From assembly GCA_963789555.1 (NCBI GenBank), contig CAWBKY010000007.1, forward strand, positions 62,001-126,000: a stretch of 64,000 nt of DNA, given 5' to 3'. The position numbers were made by a program, and so were the translations under genes. Below, one piece after another: positions 9,659 through 18,540 of this stretch. This stretch comes from JACXTP01 sp963789555 (GTDB taxonomy: Archaea > Thermoplasmatota > Thermoplasmata > Methanomassiliicoccales > UBA472). A model generated the notes under the pieces. It was not told the DNA's origin and did no database searches. It saw nothing but the letters and a program-made list of their open reading frames with translations. How positions within the stretch are numbered: the stretch's first letter is position 1; each line of letters begins with the position of its first letter.

Positions 9659-10543
9659 ATGAAGGTATCGGTCGGGGTATGTGCGTACAACGAAGGCCGT
9701 AACATCGGCAGATGTCTCGAATCGGTCCTGGCGCAACGAATGGCGAGCGCTGGAGCTGATCGAGGTACTGGTGATATCGAGCGGCAGTACGGACGACACC
9801 GACGATGTGGTCAAGGTCGTTCATCGGCGCGGGACCGCAGGGTCGTTTTGCACCGTCAACAGAATCGTGAGGGCAAGAACTCCGCGGTAAATCTCTTCAT
9901 GGAGAAGGCCACGGGCGATGTGCTGGTGCTCGTGAACGCCGACAACATCCTCAAAGAGGGCTGCTTGCAGGCCTTGGTCGGCCCATTCGAGGATGAGAAG
10001 GTGGGGGTGGCAGGAGGCCATCCACAACCAGTGAACGATAGAAGGACGGTGGTCGGTTTCGCGGTGTTCATGCTGTGGGACATGCACCATCGCCTCTCAC
10101 TCATCTATCCCAAGGTGGGGGAGGTGATGGCCTTCCGCAACCTTCACATCCAAATACCCACAGGCATGCAATCGGACGAGGACCTGATCCGCATGGACCT
10201 GGAGCGCAAGGGATTCCGCTCGGTATACGCGCCGGACGCCATCGTATTGAACAAGGGGCCAGAGACCGTGCGGGATTACTTCAAACAGCGCACCCGCGTC
10301 AACATCGGCGAGAGATACATGAAACGCTGGTTCGACTTCGATATCCCTACCTGGGACAAGCGTTACCTCTTCGAGTCCTGGAGGGGCTTCCTCAAGGACA
10401 ACGGCAAGGATTTCTGGAAGATCGCCATCGCCATGGGCATGGAGCTCTTGGCCCGGGCCTATGCCACAGTACACGTCATGATGGACAAGGGCGACCGTCC
10501 AGTATGGAACATGGTGGAGACGACCAAGGAAATCGGTCCTTGA
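9659..10543 (+). CDS. Family 2 glycosyltransferase (two frameshifts)
   Basis: The product begins MKVSVGVCAYNEGRNIGRCL, the first strand and loop of a GT-A fold. The frame changes near 9740, giving LIEVLVISSGSTDDTDDVV, and again near 9820, giving REGKNSAVNLFMEKATGDVL with the acidic site VLVNADN. The remaining 200 residues carry a basic and aromatic tail without clear membrane helices. Reconstructed length is about 294 residues. It probably transfers a sugar in the same surface-glycan pathway as the heptose genes downstream. It converges with the GmhA-GmhB gene, with only 15 bases between stops. Confidence 0.8.
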   Translation: MKVSVGVCAYNEGRNIGRCLESVLAQRMASAGADRGTGDIERQYGRHRRCGQGRSSARDRRVVLHRQQNREGKNSAVNLFMEKATGDVLVLVNADNILKEGCLQALVGPFEDEKVGVAGGHPQPVNDRRTVVGFAVFMLWDMHHRLSLIYPKVGEVMAFRNLHIQIPTGMQSDEDLIRMDLERKGFRSVYAPDAIVLNKGPETVRDYFKQRTRVNIGERYMKRWFDFDIPTWDKRYLFESWRGFLKDNGKDFWKIAIAMGMELLARAYATVHVMMDKGDRPVWNMVETTKEIGP

Positions 10544-10558
10544 ATCATAATCATCTTT

Positions 10559-11597
10559 TCAGCGCCTAAGCAGCTCATCGACCACATGAGGCGAATCCTT
10601 TCTCCTCGGTGACCTGGAAGCGACCGCAGCCCCAGTCGCCTGGCCAGCTCCATGTCGTGCTTGTCGCTGTCCCCGATGAGGTAGGACCGCTCCATATCGA
10701 CGGGGAAATCGTCTAGGGCCATCTCGATCAGACCGACCTCGGGCTTGCGGCAACCGCACCTTGCCTCCGGGACATGAGGACAATGGTAGATGGCGTCCAA
10801 CTTCCCACCATCCTTTGCGATCTCCTCCCTCAATTTCTTGTGCACATCGGCCAGGACCTCCTCGGAGAAGTACCCTCGACCCACGCCGGACTGGTTGGTG
10901 ATGACGATCACCAGGAACCCGGCCTCGTTCAGCCTTCGCACCGCTGAGCCCACTCCAGGGAACAGGTGGAGGTCGTCGGGGCAGGAGCAATAGGGGACGT
11001 CCTTGACCAGGGTGTCGTCCCGGTCCACGAACACCGCAGGACGGCTGAACATCATCCTTTCCACCAGTCCGCAGATGATGTGCCCGGCCGTCATGTAGCC
11101 TTCCTGGATGTGCGGGGTGCGCTCGGAAGGTATGGTGAGTGCCAGGTCCACCTCGTGCCTCAACGCGCCCTTGCTGCCTGTGAAACCGATGGTCACGGCC
11201 TGCCTGCTCCTTGGCCCGGCGCACCGCGCGGAGCACATTGTTGGAATTGCCAGAGGTGCTGATGGCGATGACGGCATCGCCTTTCTGCACCAGACCATCC
11301 ACATGTCTCTCGAAGATGTCATCGAACGAGTAGTCGTTTCCGATGGCGGTGATGGCCGAAACGTTGTTGATGGCGATGGCACTGAGCGCAGGGCGGTCCC
11401 ACATGAACCGACCAGAGAACTCAGCCGCAAGGTGCTGGGCGTCCGCGGCGCTCCCACCGTTACCGAAGATGACCACCTTGTTACCGGAACGGAAGACCCT
11501 GCACCAGCGCCTCAGCGATGGCCAACACCTGCTCTTCATCAATCGCCGCGACCGTTGAAGCGGAACGCTCCAATTCCCTTCTCACCCTGGTCCTCAT
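10559..11597 (-). CDS. gmhA-gmhB: Fused sedoheptulose-7-phosphate isomerase (GmhA) and heptose bisphosphate phosphatase (GmhB)
   Basis: The N-terminal half is a GmhA-type SIS domain: KVVIFGNGGSAADAQHLAAE, SAITAIGNDYSF and AISTSGNSNNVLRA. It converts sedoheptulose 7-phosphate to D-glycero-D-manno-heptose 7-phosphate. With no stop between them, LVERMMFSRPAVFVDRDDTL leads into a HAD domain of GmhB type with DRDDT, VITNQSGVGRGY and the zinc loop CPHVPEARCGCRKP. Start ATG 11597 overlaps the stop of the kinase gene (ATGA), showing translational coupling. Frame breaks lie near 11495, 11205 and at the extreme C-terminus (10590-10625). The reading frame across the domain joint itself is continuous. 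Confidence 0.85.
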
Positions 11598-12609
11598 GAA
11601 CGATACCTCCAGGTCTGCAGACCATGCTTATCGAAGTTGAAGGGGACGATCTCCACGCCCATCTTGACCAGCTCATCCCCCACCAGGTGCTTGCTGGTCG
11701 TACTCGCAGATGAAGAACATGAACCCCCCTCCCCCAGCGCCAGAGATCTTGCCACCGATGGCGCCGTTCCGCATCGCCGTCTCATAGATCTCGTCCACGC
11801 GTCGGTTGCTCACGCTCGATGTGAACCTCTTCTTGAATTGCCAGCTCTCATTGAGGAGCTCACCCATGCGTCGGATGTCCCCCACCATGAGCGCGTCCTT
11901 GGTCTCCTTGGCCAGACGCTTGGCGTTGTCCAGCGCATCGATCACCTCGCCTTGCCCCTGCACATAACCGCGGGTCTGCTCCTGGATGATGTTGGCGCTG
12001 TCCCGGGTGCGTCCAGTATAGCAGAGGAGCATGCAATAGTGCAGCTCGTTGAGCACGTCGGTCTTGATGCGCAAGGGAGTGACGATGGTCTCCTGGCCCT
12101 TGAACTCGATGTAGTTGAAACCACCGAAGACGGCGGCATATTGGTCCTGGCGACCGCCCTTGAACCCCAGCTCCTCCCTTTCCAGCTGATAGGCCAAACG
12201 CGCCATGTCATATTGTGACATGGGTTTGTTCAACCATTCCGAGAACGCCCCGAGGATGGCCACGATGACGGTCGAGGAACCCCCGAGGCCCGATCCGGGC
12301 GGGGCCTCGCAGTGGAGGAACATATCGAAGCCCTTCCTGACCTCGAAATGGTTCAGGACCGCCTTGATCAGGTCCAAGGTTCCCATCGTACTGGAACTGG
12401 TTCCCGTCGACCTTCCATCTTTCCTCCCGGCCGAAGTCCAGGGAACGTATGGATATCTCGGTGTCCTCTCGGGGGGAGATGGTGCAATAGGCATGTCTGT
12501 CGATGGTAGCGGACAGGACCGCCCCTCCCCTCTCATCGCAATATGGAGAGACATCGGTGCCTCCTCCTGCAAAACTGATGCGTAGCGGAGCCTTGCTCCG
12601 GATCAACAT
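11594..12609 (-). CDS. hddA: GHMP kinase, D-glycero-D-manno-heptose-7-phosphate kinase type
   Basis: Begins IRSKAPLRISFAGGGTDVSP, the hallmark of HddA and related sugar-1-kinases, and carries the ATP loop PPGSGLGGSSTVIVAILGAF and the C-terminal GGKISGAGGGGFMFFI. HddA phosphorylates heptose 7-phosphate to the 1,7-bisphosphate, the substrate of GmhB encoded next. Frame breaks lie near 12385 and 11690; the true C-terminus is GVEIVPFNFDKHGLQTWRYR. The start could be ATG 12609 or ATG 12624; I prefer 12609 because family members begin there. The gene is first in a two-gene operon with gmhA-gmhB and lies divergent from a transporter remnant. Confidence 0.85.
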
Positions 12610-12687
12610 CTCCCTCGCTACCATATGGTTGACCGTGCCATCGGCATATCCTTGAACCACTTCATAACCTCTTTCCCAGTTCTCTAA

Positions 12688-12957
12688 GTTCAGACCGTCG
12701 ACCTTGCCGTCGTGCCAATGTCCAACAGCGGAGAGCAGGACGCTGCTGTCATCGATTTCCCCGTGGCAGGGATTATCAGTACGCCTCCAACACCGCCTAC
12801 TGATGTAAAGATCTCAATGACCATCGACACCAATGAAGAGTACGGAATAGCAATGGCATTGGGCGAGACCGAGCTCGAGAGCGAGATCAACGACATCCTT
12901 GCGGAAATGGACGAGGACGGCAGCCTTCAGGCGATAAAGGACAAGTACAACGCTTGA
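12688..12957 (+). pseudogene. C-terminal remnant of an amino-acid ABC transporter binding protein
   Basis: Only the last 85-90 residues of a family 3 solute-binding protein are present: VDLAVVPMSNSGEQDAAVID, then DTNEEYGIAMALGETELESE and ending DGSLQAIKDKYNA. The upstream frame has TAA at 12685-12687, and no signal peptide or N-terminal lobe is found in any frame before it; instead hddA starts about 80 bases away on the other strand. The permease and ATPase genes follow in normal order, so a full binding protein gene is expected here. The loss could be a genuine deletion or a misjoined assembly. Confidence 0.7.
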
Positions 12958-13016
12958 ACACGGCATTGAACCCAAACCCCTTACCTTATATTTCCTTTGA
13001 TCTCGGATGTGCATAG

Positions 13017-13694
13017 ATGGAATTGGATTGGAGCATTATCCCGGAATACTGGTCATCGTTCATGGCCGGAGCCCAGCTGACGATCATCATCGCGGTGGTC
13101 TCGATTTCATTGGGTTTCTTTGGCGGGATAATGATAGGGATGGGGCGGCTGTCGAAGAACCCGATCGCCTACTATGCCAGCACGGTCTATGTGGAAGCTT
13201 CAGGGGCACCCCGTTCTAATCCAGATATTCTTGATATATCTTGGACTACCATATGCCTTGGGGGTGCAGTTCGACCCAGTGTATGCGGGGATCACAGCCC
13301 TGTCCCTCAACAGCGCCGCTTATCAGGGAGAAATATTCAGGGGCGGGATACAATCCATCCCCAAGGGACAGATGGAGGCTGCTCAGATCCATGGGTCTGA
13401 CCAAAGGGTCAGACCATGAAGAACGTCCTGATCCCACAGGGTCTAAGGAATGCCTTACCAACCTACACTAACGAGTTCTGCACCATGATCAAGGATTCAT
13501 CCCTATGCAGCGTCATCGGTGTGATGGAACTGACCCAGACCGGTCAAGGACGTGTTCTCAGTGACCTTCCAACCCTTCGTCATCTACATATTCATCGCGC
13601 TTGTTGTATTTCGTCATGACCTTCATCACCTCCAAGACCATGCGATATCATTGAAAGGAAATACGCTATCCCAGGAATGATGGGGGGTGAGTGA
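13017..13694 (+). CDS. Polar amino acid ABC transporter permease (frameshifts)
   Basis: HisM/GlnP-type permease. It opens MELDWSIIPEYWSSFMAGAQ and has several membrane helices and the cytoplasmic EAA loop GGIQSIPKGQMEAAQIHG, which docks the ATPase. One-base breaks lie near 13200 (GCTTCAGG where the family needs GCNTTCAGG), 13395, 13545 and 13605-13650. The reconstructed end is IERKYAIPGMMGGE with TGA at 13692-13694, one base before the ATPase start. Expected role: membrane channel for uptake of a polar amino acid together with the binding protein remnant and GlnQ. Confidence 0.8.
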
Positions 13695-13695
13695 A

Positions 13696-14523
13696 ATGGC
13701 CACACCGATAATCCGCGTCGTCGACCTTCACAAGGCCTTCGGTGATCACAAGGTTCTAAGGGGCATATCCCTTGAAATATACCAAAAACAAGTGGCGGTC
13801 ATCATCGGGCCTAGCGGGAGTGGCAAGAGCACCTTGCTCCGATGTCTGAACCTATTCAACCAACCGACCAGCGGCCAAATATTCTTCGAGGGCTATGAGA
13901 TCACGAACCCAGACATCGACATCAATGTGGTCCGGTCCCAGATGAACATGGTGTTCCAGAACTTCAACCTCTTCATGCACCTCACGGCCAGGAAGAACGT
14001 GTCCTTGGCACTGAAGAAGGTGAAGAAGATGGACCCGGAGGAGGCCGACGCCAAGGCGATGGCCGCGCTACCAAGGTAGGGCTGGCCGAGAAGGCGGACG
14101 CATATCCTGGGGAGTTATCCGGTGGTCAGCAACAGAGGGTGGCCATCGCCAGGGCCTTAGCCATGGACCCGAAGGTCATTCTATTCGATGAGCCCACCTC
14201 CGCCTTGGACCCAGAGCTGATAGGCGAGGTCCTGGAGGTAATGAAGAAGCTGGCCGAGGAAGGCATGACCATGGTGGTGGTGACCCACGAGATGGGTTTC
14301 GCCAGAGACATGGCCGACGTCGTCTTCTTCATGGACGAAGGCCTGATCGCCGAGCAAGGTCCGCCCGAAGGAGATATTCGTGAACCCGAAGAACGAAAGG
14401 ACTCGGATTTTCTTGAAGCGGATTTTGAAGGAGATTGAGGACATGGACCCCCTTAAACCAAAATATGAGGGGACGACCATCACGCCGAACTGGACGGAAT
14501 CGGTCCATTCAGAACCGAAGTGA
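13696..14523 (+). CDS. glnQ: Polar amino acid ABC transporter ATPase, GlnQ family (frameshifts)
   Basis: ATPase subunit of the same transporter. Walker A is GPSGSGKST, the Q-loop region MNMVFQNFNLFMHL, the ABC signature LSGGQQQRVAIARALAMDPK, and Walker B with D-loop ILFDEPTSALDPE. The frame breaks near 14070, just before the signature region, and near 14365. After the second break the tail reads KEIFVNPKNERTRIFLKRIL and extends about 25 residues further to TGA 14521-14523, a little longer than usual. An in-frame GTG at 13687 overlaps the permease end; ATG 13696 is the better start. Confidence 0.85.
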
Positions 14524-14659
14524 GACTGAACAAGACTCGTATCCTCAAAGAGCCTTGGCGATACAATAGAATCGGACACAAAACGCTGGCTCGGGTTCAG
14601 TTTCGGTAAGAAAAGGAAATAATGTGAGTCATCTGGCGCTGCCTCAAGAAAAAATGGCA

Positions 14660-14690
14660 ATCATTAAATATCCTGGCTTTAATAAATCGC
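14660..14690 (+). promoter_or_regulatory. Tandem TATA-like elements ahead of the ilv genes
   Basis: CATTAAATAT (about 14662-14671) and CTTTAATAAAT (about 14677-14687) both match archaeal box A. The first is about 28 bases before the short frame at 14696. They are the only strong promoter candidates between the ABC transporter and the ilvN/ilvE genes. Confidence 0.4.
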
Positions 14691-14695
14691 CCGCT

Positions 14696-14761
14696 ATGAG
14701 GAGCACCGCCGCCTGTAAGATCATTGTTCTTCTGGTCAGCGAGCGGTACGTCGTCATCTGA
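14696..14761 (+). CDS. Candidate 21-residue leader peptide rich in Ile/Val/Leu
   Basis: ATG 14696 to TGA 14759-14761 encodes 21 residues, with the stretch KIIVLLVSERYVVI at the end; nine of 21 residues are Ile, Val or Leu. It sits at leaderless distance from a TATA box and about 300 bases before acetolactate synthase small subunit and branched-chain aminotransferase. Bacterial ilv operons use such peptides for attenuation. In archaea this is unproven, and I see no convincing terminator/antiterminator pair, so this may be chance. Confidence 0.25.
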   Translation: MRSTAACKIIVLLVSERYVVI

Positions 14762-14797
14762 AAGGGAGGTGGCTAGCACGGTCATCTCTTTGCGGAA

Positions 14798-15055
14798 ATG
14801 TCTGAGGGTCAGCTGATAGCTATGTGGTCTGCCTGCGCGGTCCTGTTGGTCTCGATGGTGATGAACGGGAAAGGGAAGCCCAAGCGCATCGAGGGGGACA
14901 GCACCGGCGATCAGTTCCAGCAACCCTGGTTGTCCACGCCCAAGTATCCCAAGGGTTCGGACAACGGCAGGGACGACGAGGGCTACCATGCACCAATCAA
15001 GAAGCTCCACTCCATGAAGAACTATGAGGAGTCGAGCAAGAAAAAGAAGAAGTGA
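14798..15055 (+). CDS. Small membrane protein, function unknown
   Basis: 85 residues. One N-terminal hydrophobic helix (LIAMWSACAVLLVSMVM) is followed by a hydrophilic, Asp/Gly/Lys-rich tail ending in a run of lysines, which predicts a single-span protein with a cytoplasmic tail. It is 14 bases before the ilvN start and on the same strand, so it is probably cotranscribed. The GGGAGGTGG at 14764-14772 is about 25 bases from this ATG, too far to be its ribosome site, so the start may be mis-set. I do not recognise a family. Confidence 0.45.
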   Translation: MSEGQLIAMWSACAVLLVSMVMNGKGKPKRIEGDSTGDQFQQPWLSTPKYPKGSDNGRDDEGYHAPIKKLHSMKNYEESSKKKKK

Positions 15056-15069
15056 TCGGAGGAGCGAAG

Positions 15070-15435
15070 ATGGAAGTCGTGTCAATGGTCGTGAACGACG
15101 AGTTCGGTGTGATGCAGAGGATCGTGGGCGAGTTCACTCGCCGCAAGATCAACATCGAGACCATCGTCGTCGGTAAGTGCGAGATACCCGGAAAGGCCAG
15201 GGTGGTGCTCGGCGTGAACGAGCGAGCCATGGCCGAGGCGGCGGTGAACGCTCTGAAGCAAAGGGTGCACGACGTCATCCAGATCGAGATCCTAGATGAG
15301 ACCAGGCACGAGGCCTATGCGCTCATCAGCAATGGTTTCGGCAAGGCCCGGCTGATCGGTTCCACCAAAGAGGTGGACAGCATGATCGAGTCCTCCAAAC
15401 CGGACAAGTTCATCAAGGCGATCAACGCCATCTGA
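15070..15435 (+). CDS. ilvN: Acetolactate synthase small (regulatory) subunit
   Basis: 121 residues from ATG 15070, preceded by GGAGGAGCGAAG; the in-frame ATG at 15052 is less well placed. An N-terminal ACT domain (VVSMVVNDEFGVMQRIVGEF, RKINIETIVVGKCEIPGKA) is followed by the shorter C-terminal part of IlvN. The subunit confers valine feedback on acetolactate synthase in branched-chain amino acid synthesis. No catalytic subunit (ilvB) is nearby; the next gene is ilvE, 12 bases downstream, which fits the same pathway. Confidence 0.8.
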   Translation: MEVVSMVVNDEFGVMQRIVGEFTRRKINIETIVVGKCEIPGKARVVLGVNERAMAEAAVNALKQRVHDVIQIEILDETRHEAYALISNGFGKARLIGSTKEVDSMIESSKPDKFIKAINAI

Positions 15436-15447
15436 GGAGGTGAGACG

Positions 15448-16371
15448 ATGGCGAACAGGTCCAAGGTCTGGATGGACGGAAAGTTGGTCAACTTCGATGA
15501 TGCCAACGTGCACGTGCTCACCCACGGACTTCATTACGGTTCGGGCGTCTTCGAGGGCATTCGCGATCTATAACAACGAGAACGGAAGGGCGATATTCCG
15601 CCTGAGGGACCATATGCAGCGTTTCCTCAACTCGGCCAAGTGCATCTCCATGCCCGTGCCGTACTCTCTCGAAGACCTCTGCGAGGCCTGTCGGGAGGTG
15701 GTGCGGGCCGCTGGTCCAGAGGGCGATTATCTAAGGCCGATCTCCTTCTGGGGGCTGAGCCCCACGGGCAACATCGGCGTCAATCCGCTGAAGTGCCCGG
15801 TGAACACGGTCATCGCCTGCACGCACATGGGGGCATACATGGGGGCGGAGCAGTTGGAGAGGGGGGCGACGATAATCACGTCCTCATGGGAGAAGCCCTC
15901 CAACCGGGCGGCGCTGCTCAACGCCAAGGTCTGCGGGAACTACATCAATTCCGTGGTGGCCCGCATCGAGGCGGTCAAACGAGGCGCGGACGAAGCGCTA
16001 ATGCTCAATGCCGAAGGCAACGTGGCCGAAGGCACCGGGGAGAACCTCTTCATGGTCAAGGCGGGCCAGATATACACTCCGCCCATGACCGCTGGCATCT
16101 TGGAAGGGATAACCAGGGATTGCATCATCACCATGTCCGGGACAAAGGCTTCGAGGTGGTGGAGCGGGACATCACACGATCCGAGCTCTACGTCGCCGAC
16201 GAGGTCTTCATGACCGGCACGGCGGCCGAGGTCACACCCATCCGCAGCATCGATGACCACATCATCGGTGAGGGTCGGGCCGGGACCAAGACCAAGAGCA
16301 TCCAGCAGACCTTCGCCGCCGCGGTCGCAGGCAACCTGCCCAAGTACGAGCACTGGTTGGACATCGTTTAA
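15448..16371 (+). CDS. ilvE: Branched-chain amino acid aminotransferase (two frameshifts)
   Basis: Fold-type IV PLP enzyme, about 307 residues, preceded by GAGGAGGTGAG. The start is MANRSKVWMDGKLVNFDDAN, followed by THGLHYGSGVFEGIR. The PLP lysine lies in NRAALLNAKVCGNYINSVVA, and the substrate/cofactor loop is EALMLNAEGNVAEGTGENLF. It transfers amino groups between glutamate and branched-chain 2-oxo acids. One-base breaks occur near 15570 (CGCGATCTATAA in place of Arg-Ala-Tyr) and near 16140. The C-terminus resumes as GFEVVERDITRSELYVADEV and ends PKYEHWLDIV. Confidence 0.9.
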
Positions 16372-16421
16372 CAGGACAAACCTTTTCCCAAAACCATTTT
16401 CCCGTTTTCTTCTCGACCAGT

Positions 16422-16464
16422 GATTAAATAGTCCGAGCTTGACTACTTATTATCGAGCAGGGAG
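16422..16464 (+). promoter_or_regulatory. Promoter and ribosome binding site of the oxidoreductase operon
   Basis: GATTAAATA at 16422-16430 is a good box A. A GGGAG Shine-Dalgarno sequence at 16460-16464 lies four bases before ATG 16468. The four-part oxidoreductase downstream is linked by stop-start overlaps, so this is probably its only promoter. Confidence 0.5.
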
Positions 16465-16467
16465 ACA

Positions 16468-17370
16468 ATGTTCGAGGTCAGGTTCCATGGCCGGGGCGGA
16501 CAGGGAGCGGTCATGGCCGCCCAGACGTTCGCCGAGGCGGCAGTGCTGGAAGGGCACCATGCCCAAGCGTTCCCCTACTTCGGGGCGGAGCGCAGAGGGG
16601 CGCCGGTCCGGGCGTTCGCCAGAGTGGACGATAAGCGCATCACCATCAAGTCCCAGATATACGAGCCCGATATGCTGGTCATCATGGACGAGTCGCTCCT
16701 CGACATCGACCCCGTGGCCGATGGGCTGAAGTCGACCGGCTCAGTAGTCATGAACACGGCCAAGGCGCCGCAGGATGTGGACATCGGAGTGGTGGTAAAA
16801 TGTGCCACGGTCGACGCCATCCCGATCGCGTTGGAGACGATCAAGGCGCCCATCGTCAACACGGCCATACTTGGGTCGGTGGCGAAGATATGCGACCTGG
16901 TCACCCTCGACTCGATCAAGACGTCCATAAACGACCGTTTCGGTGAGAAGCTGGGGGAGCAGGCGGCCCGCATGAACTCGCTGGCCGCGGAGATGGCCTA
17001 TGCCAGGACCGTGGTCGGCATTTGCAAGGGCGAGAGGACCATCGTGCGCCCGAAGGCATGGCTGCCCACTTGGCAGGAGCTCCCTCAAGGCACCGCCCTG
17101 GGGGAGGACACCCTCTCTGGCGTCACCGTCGGCCCCGGGGGTTCATTGGGCAATTACACTGGGACCTGGAGGACCATCACCCCCAAGTACGATCGGGAGA
17201 AGTGCGTGCGCTGCCTCCGCTGCTGGTTCTGTTGCCCGGAGGGCTGCATCAAGCGCCTGGAGGACGATCATGTCAAGTGGGACTATCGTTATTGCAAGGG
17301 CTGCGGCATATGCGCCAACATCTGCCCGGCCGACGCCATCCAAATGGTGAAGGGGGCGATGGAACCATGA
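16468..17370 (+). CDS. 2-oxoacid:ferredoxin oxidoreductase, fused gamma-delta subunit
   Basis: 300 residues. The gamma domain opens FEVRFHGRGGQGAVMAAQTF and runs to about residue 180. The delta domain at the C-terminus carries two [4Fe-4S] clusters: CVRCLRCWFCCPEGC and CKGCGICANICPADAI. The complex oxidatively decarboxylates a 2-oxo acid to acyl-CoA and reduces ferredoxin. The arrangement gamma-delta, alpha, beta matches archaeal pyruvate (Por) or 2-oxoisovalerate (Vor) enzymes. Position just after ilvN/ilvE makes a branched-chain substrate possible. Its TGA overlaps the ATG of the alpha gene. Confidence 0.92.
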   Translation: MFEVRFHGRGGQGAVMAAQTFAEAAVLEGHHAQAFPYFGAERRGAPVRAFARVDDKRITIKSQIYEPDMLVIMDESLLDIDPVADGLKSTGSVVMNTAKAPQDVDIGVVVKCATVDAIPIALETIKAPIVNTAILGSVAKICDLVTLDSIKTSINDRFGEKLGEQAARMNSLAAEMAYARTVVGICKGERTIVRPKAWLPTWQELPQGTALGEDTLSGVTVGPGGSLGNYTGTWRTITPKYDREKCVRCLRCWFCCPEGCIKRLEDDHVKWDYRYCKGCGICANICPADAIQMVKGAMEP

Positions 17371-18540
17371 TGAAGGTCCTCTCCGCCGACCACGCGGTGG
17401 CCTGGGGGGTGCGACTGGCCAAGGCCGAGGTCATCCCAGCCTTCCCCATAACCCCGCAGACGCTGATCATCGAGCTGTTGTCCGAGTTCATCTTCGACGG
17501 CGACCTGGACGCCGAGTTCATCCCCGCCGATAGCGAGCATAGCGCCATGAGCATCGCCGTGGGAGCGAGCGCAGGCGGGGTGAGGACATTCACAGCCACG
17601 TCATCGCAGGGCCTGGCCCTCATGCACGAGATGCTCTATGCCAGCCCGCAGAACCGCTTGCCGGTGGTCATGGCCAACGTGAACCGCAGCCTAGGAGCGG
17701 CAGCCGGGATATGGTTGGAGCACAACGATTCCATGGCGGCGCGGGACAGCGGTTGGATGCAGTGCTACGTCGAGGACAACCAGGAGGCGCTGGACATGAC
17801 GCTCCAGGCCTACAAGGTGGCCGAGGACCCGCGGGTGATGCTGCCCCTCATGATCTGTCTGGACGGATTCGTGCTCTCCCATACCGTGGATGGCGTGGAC
17901 GTGCCGGAGCAGGCGAAGGTGGACGATTTCCTGCCCCGCTTCAAACCCTTGTACAGCCTCGATCCGGCCGACCCGAAGGTCATCAACCCCATCGTGCCCC
18001 CGGACTATGCCATGGAGATGCGCTACCAGCTGGACCGGGTCATGGACTCATCCAGGCAGGTCGATCAAGGAGGTCGATTCCGCTTTCGCCAAGCGCTTCG
18101 GCCGCGGCTACGGCGGCCTGTTCGAGGCATATCGGATGGACGATGCCGAGTACGCCCTGCTCGCTTTGGGGACGGCGACCAGCACCGCCAGGGCGGCCGT
18201 GGACGAGCTCCGGGAGGAAGGGAAGAGGGCCGGGCTCATCAAGCTGCGCTTCATGCGGCCGTTCCCGCACGACGAGCTGTTGGCCGCCTGCAAGGACCTC
18301 AAGGCCCTCGGGGTCTTCGATCGCTCCCTGAGCTTCAACCGCTATGGTCCGGTGTTCACGGAGGTGCGCAACTCCCTCCATGAGCTCTCGCTGCCCATAA
18401 CCGACCACGTGGGAGGCCTGGGGGGCAGGGACCTGACGCTCGGTCATATGAGGGAGATATTCGCGAACATCGAGAGGAGCGCCAAGGGAGAGAGGGTCAG
18501 GACCTGCTCCTGGTACGGACTGAGGGGTGAGCAAGAATGA
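17367..18540 (+). CDS. 2-oxoacid:ferredoxin oxidoreductase alpha subunit (frameshift)
   Basis: About 390 residues. The N-terminal pyrimidine-binding domain includes AFPITPQTLIIELLSEF and TATSSQGLALMHEMLYASPQ; the C-terminal domain includes LIKLRFMRPFPHDELLAACK. A one-base break near 18055 separates the two halves, which otherwise fit the family length. ATG 17367 overlaps the previous stop, and a second ATG follows at once. The stop at 18538-18540 overlaps the ATG of the beta gene. With beta it forms the thiamine diphosphate site. Confidence 0.9.

Noticed and set aside
12312..12509. Plus-strand frame as the missing N-terminal part of the binding protein
   Set aside because: It is antisense to hddA and shows no signal peptide or binding-protein features.
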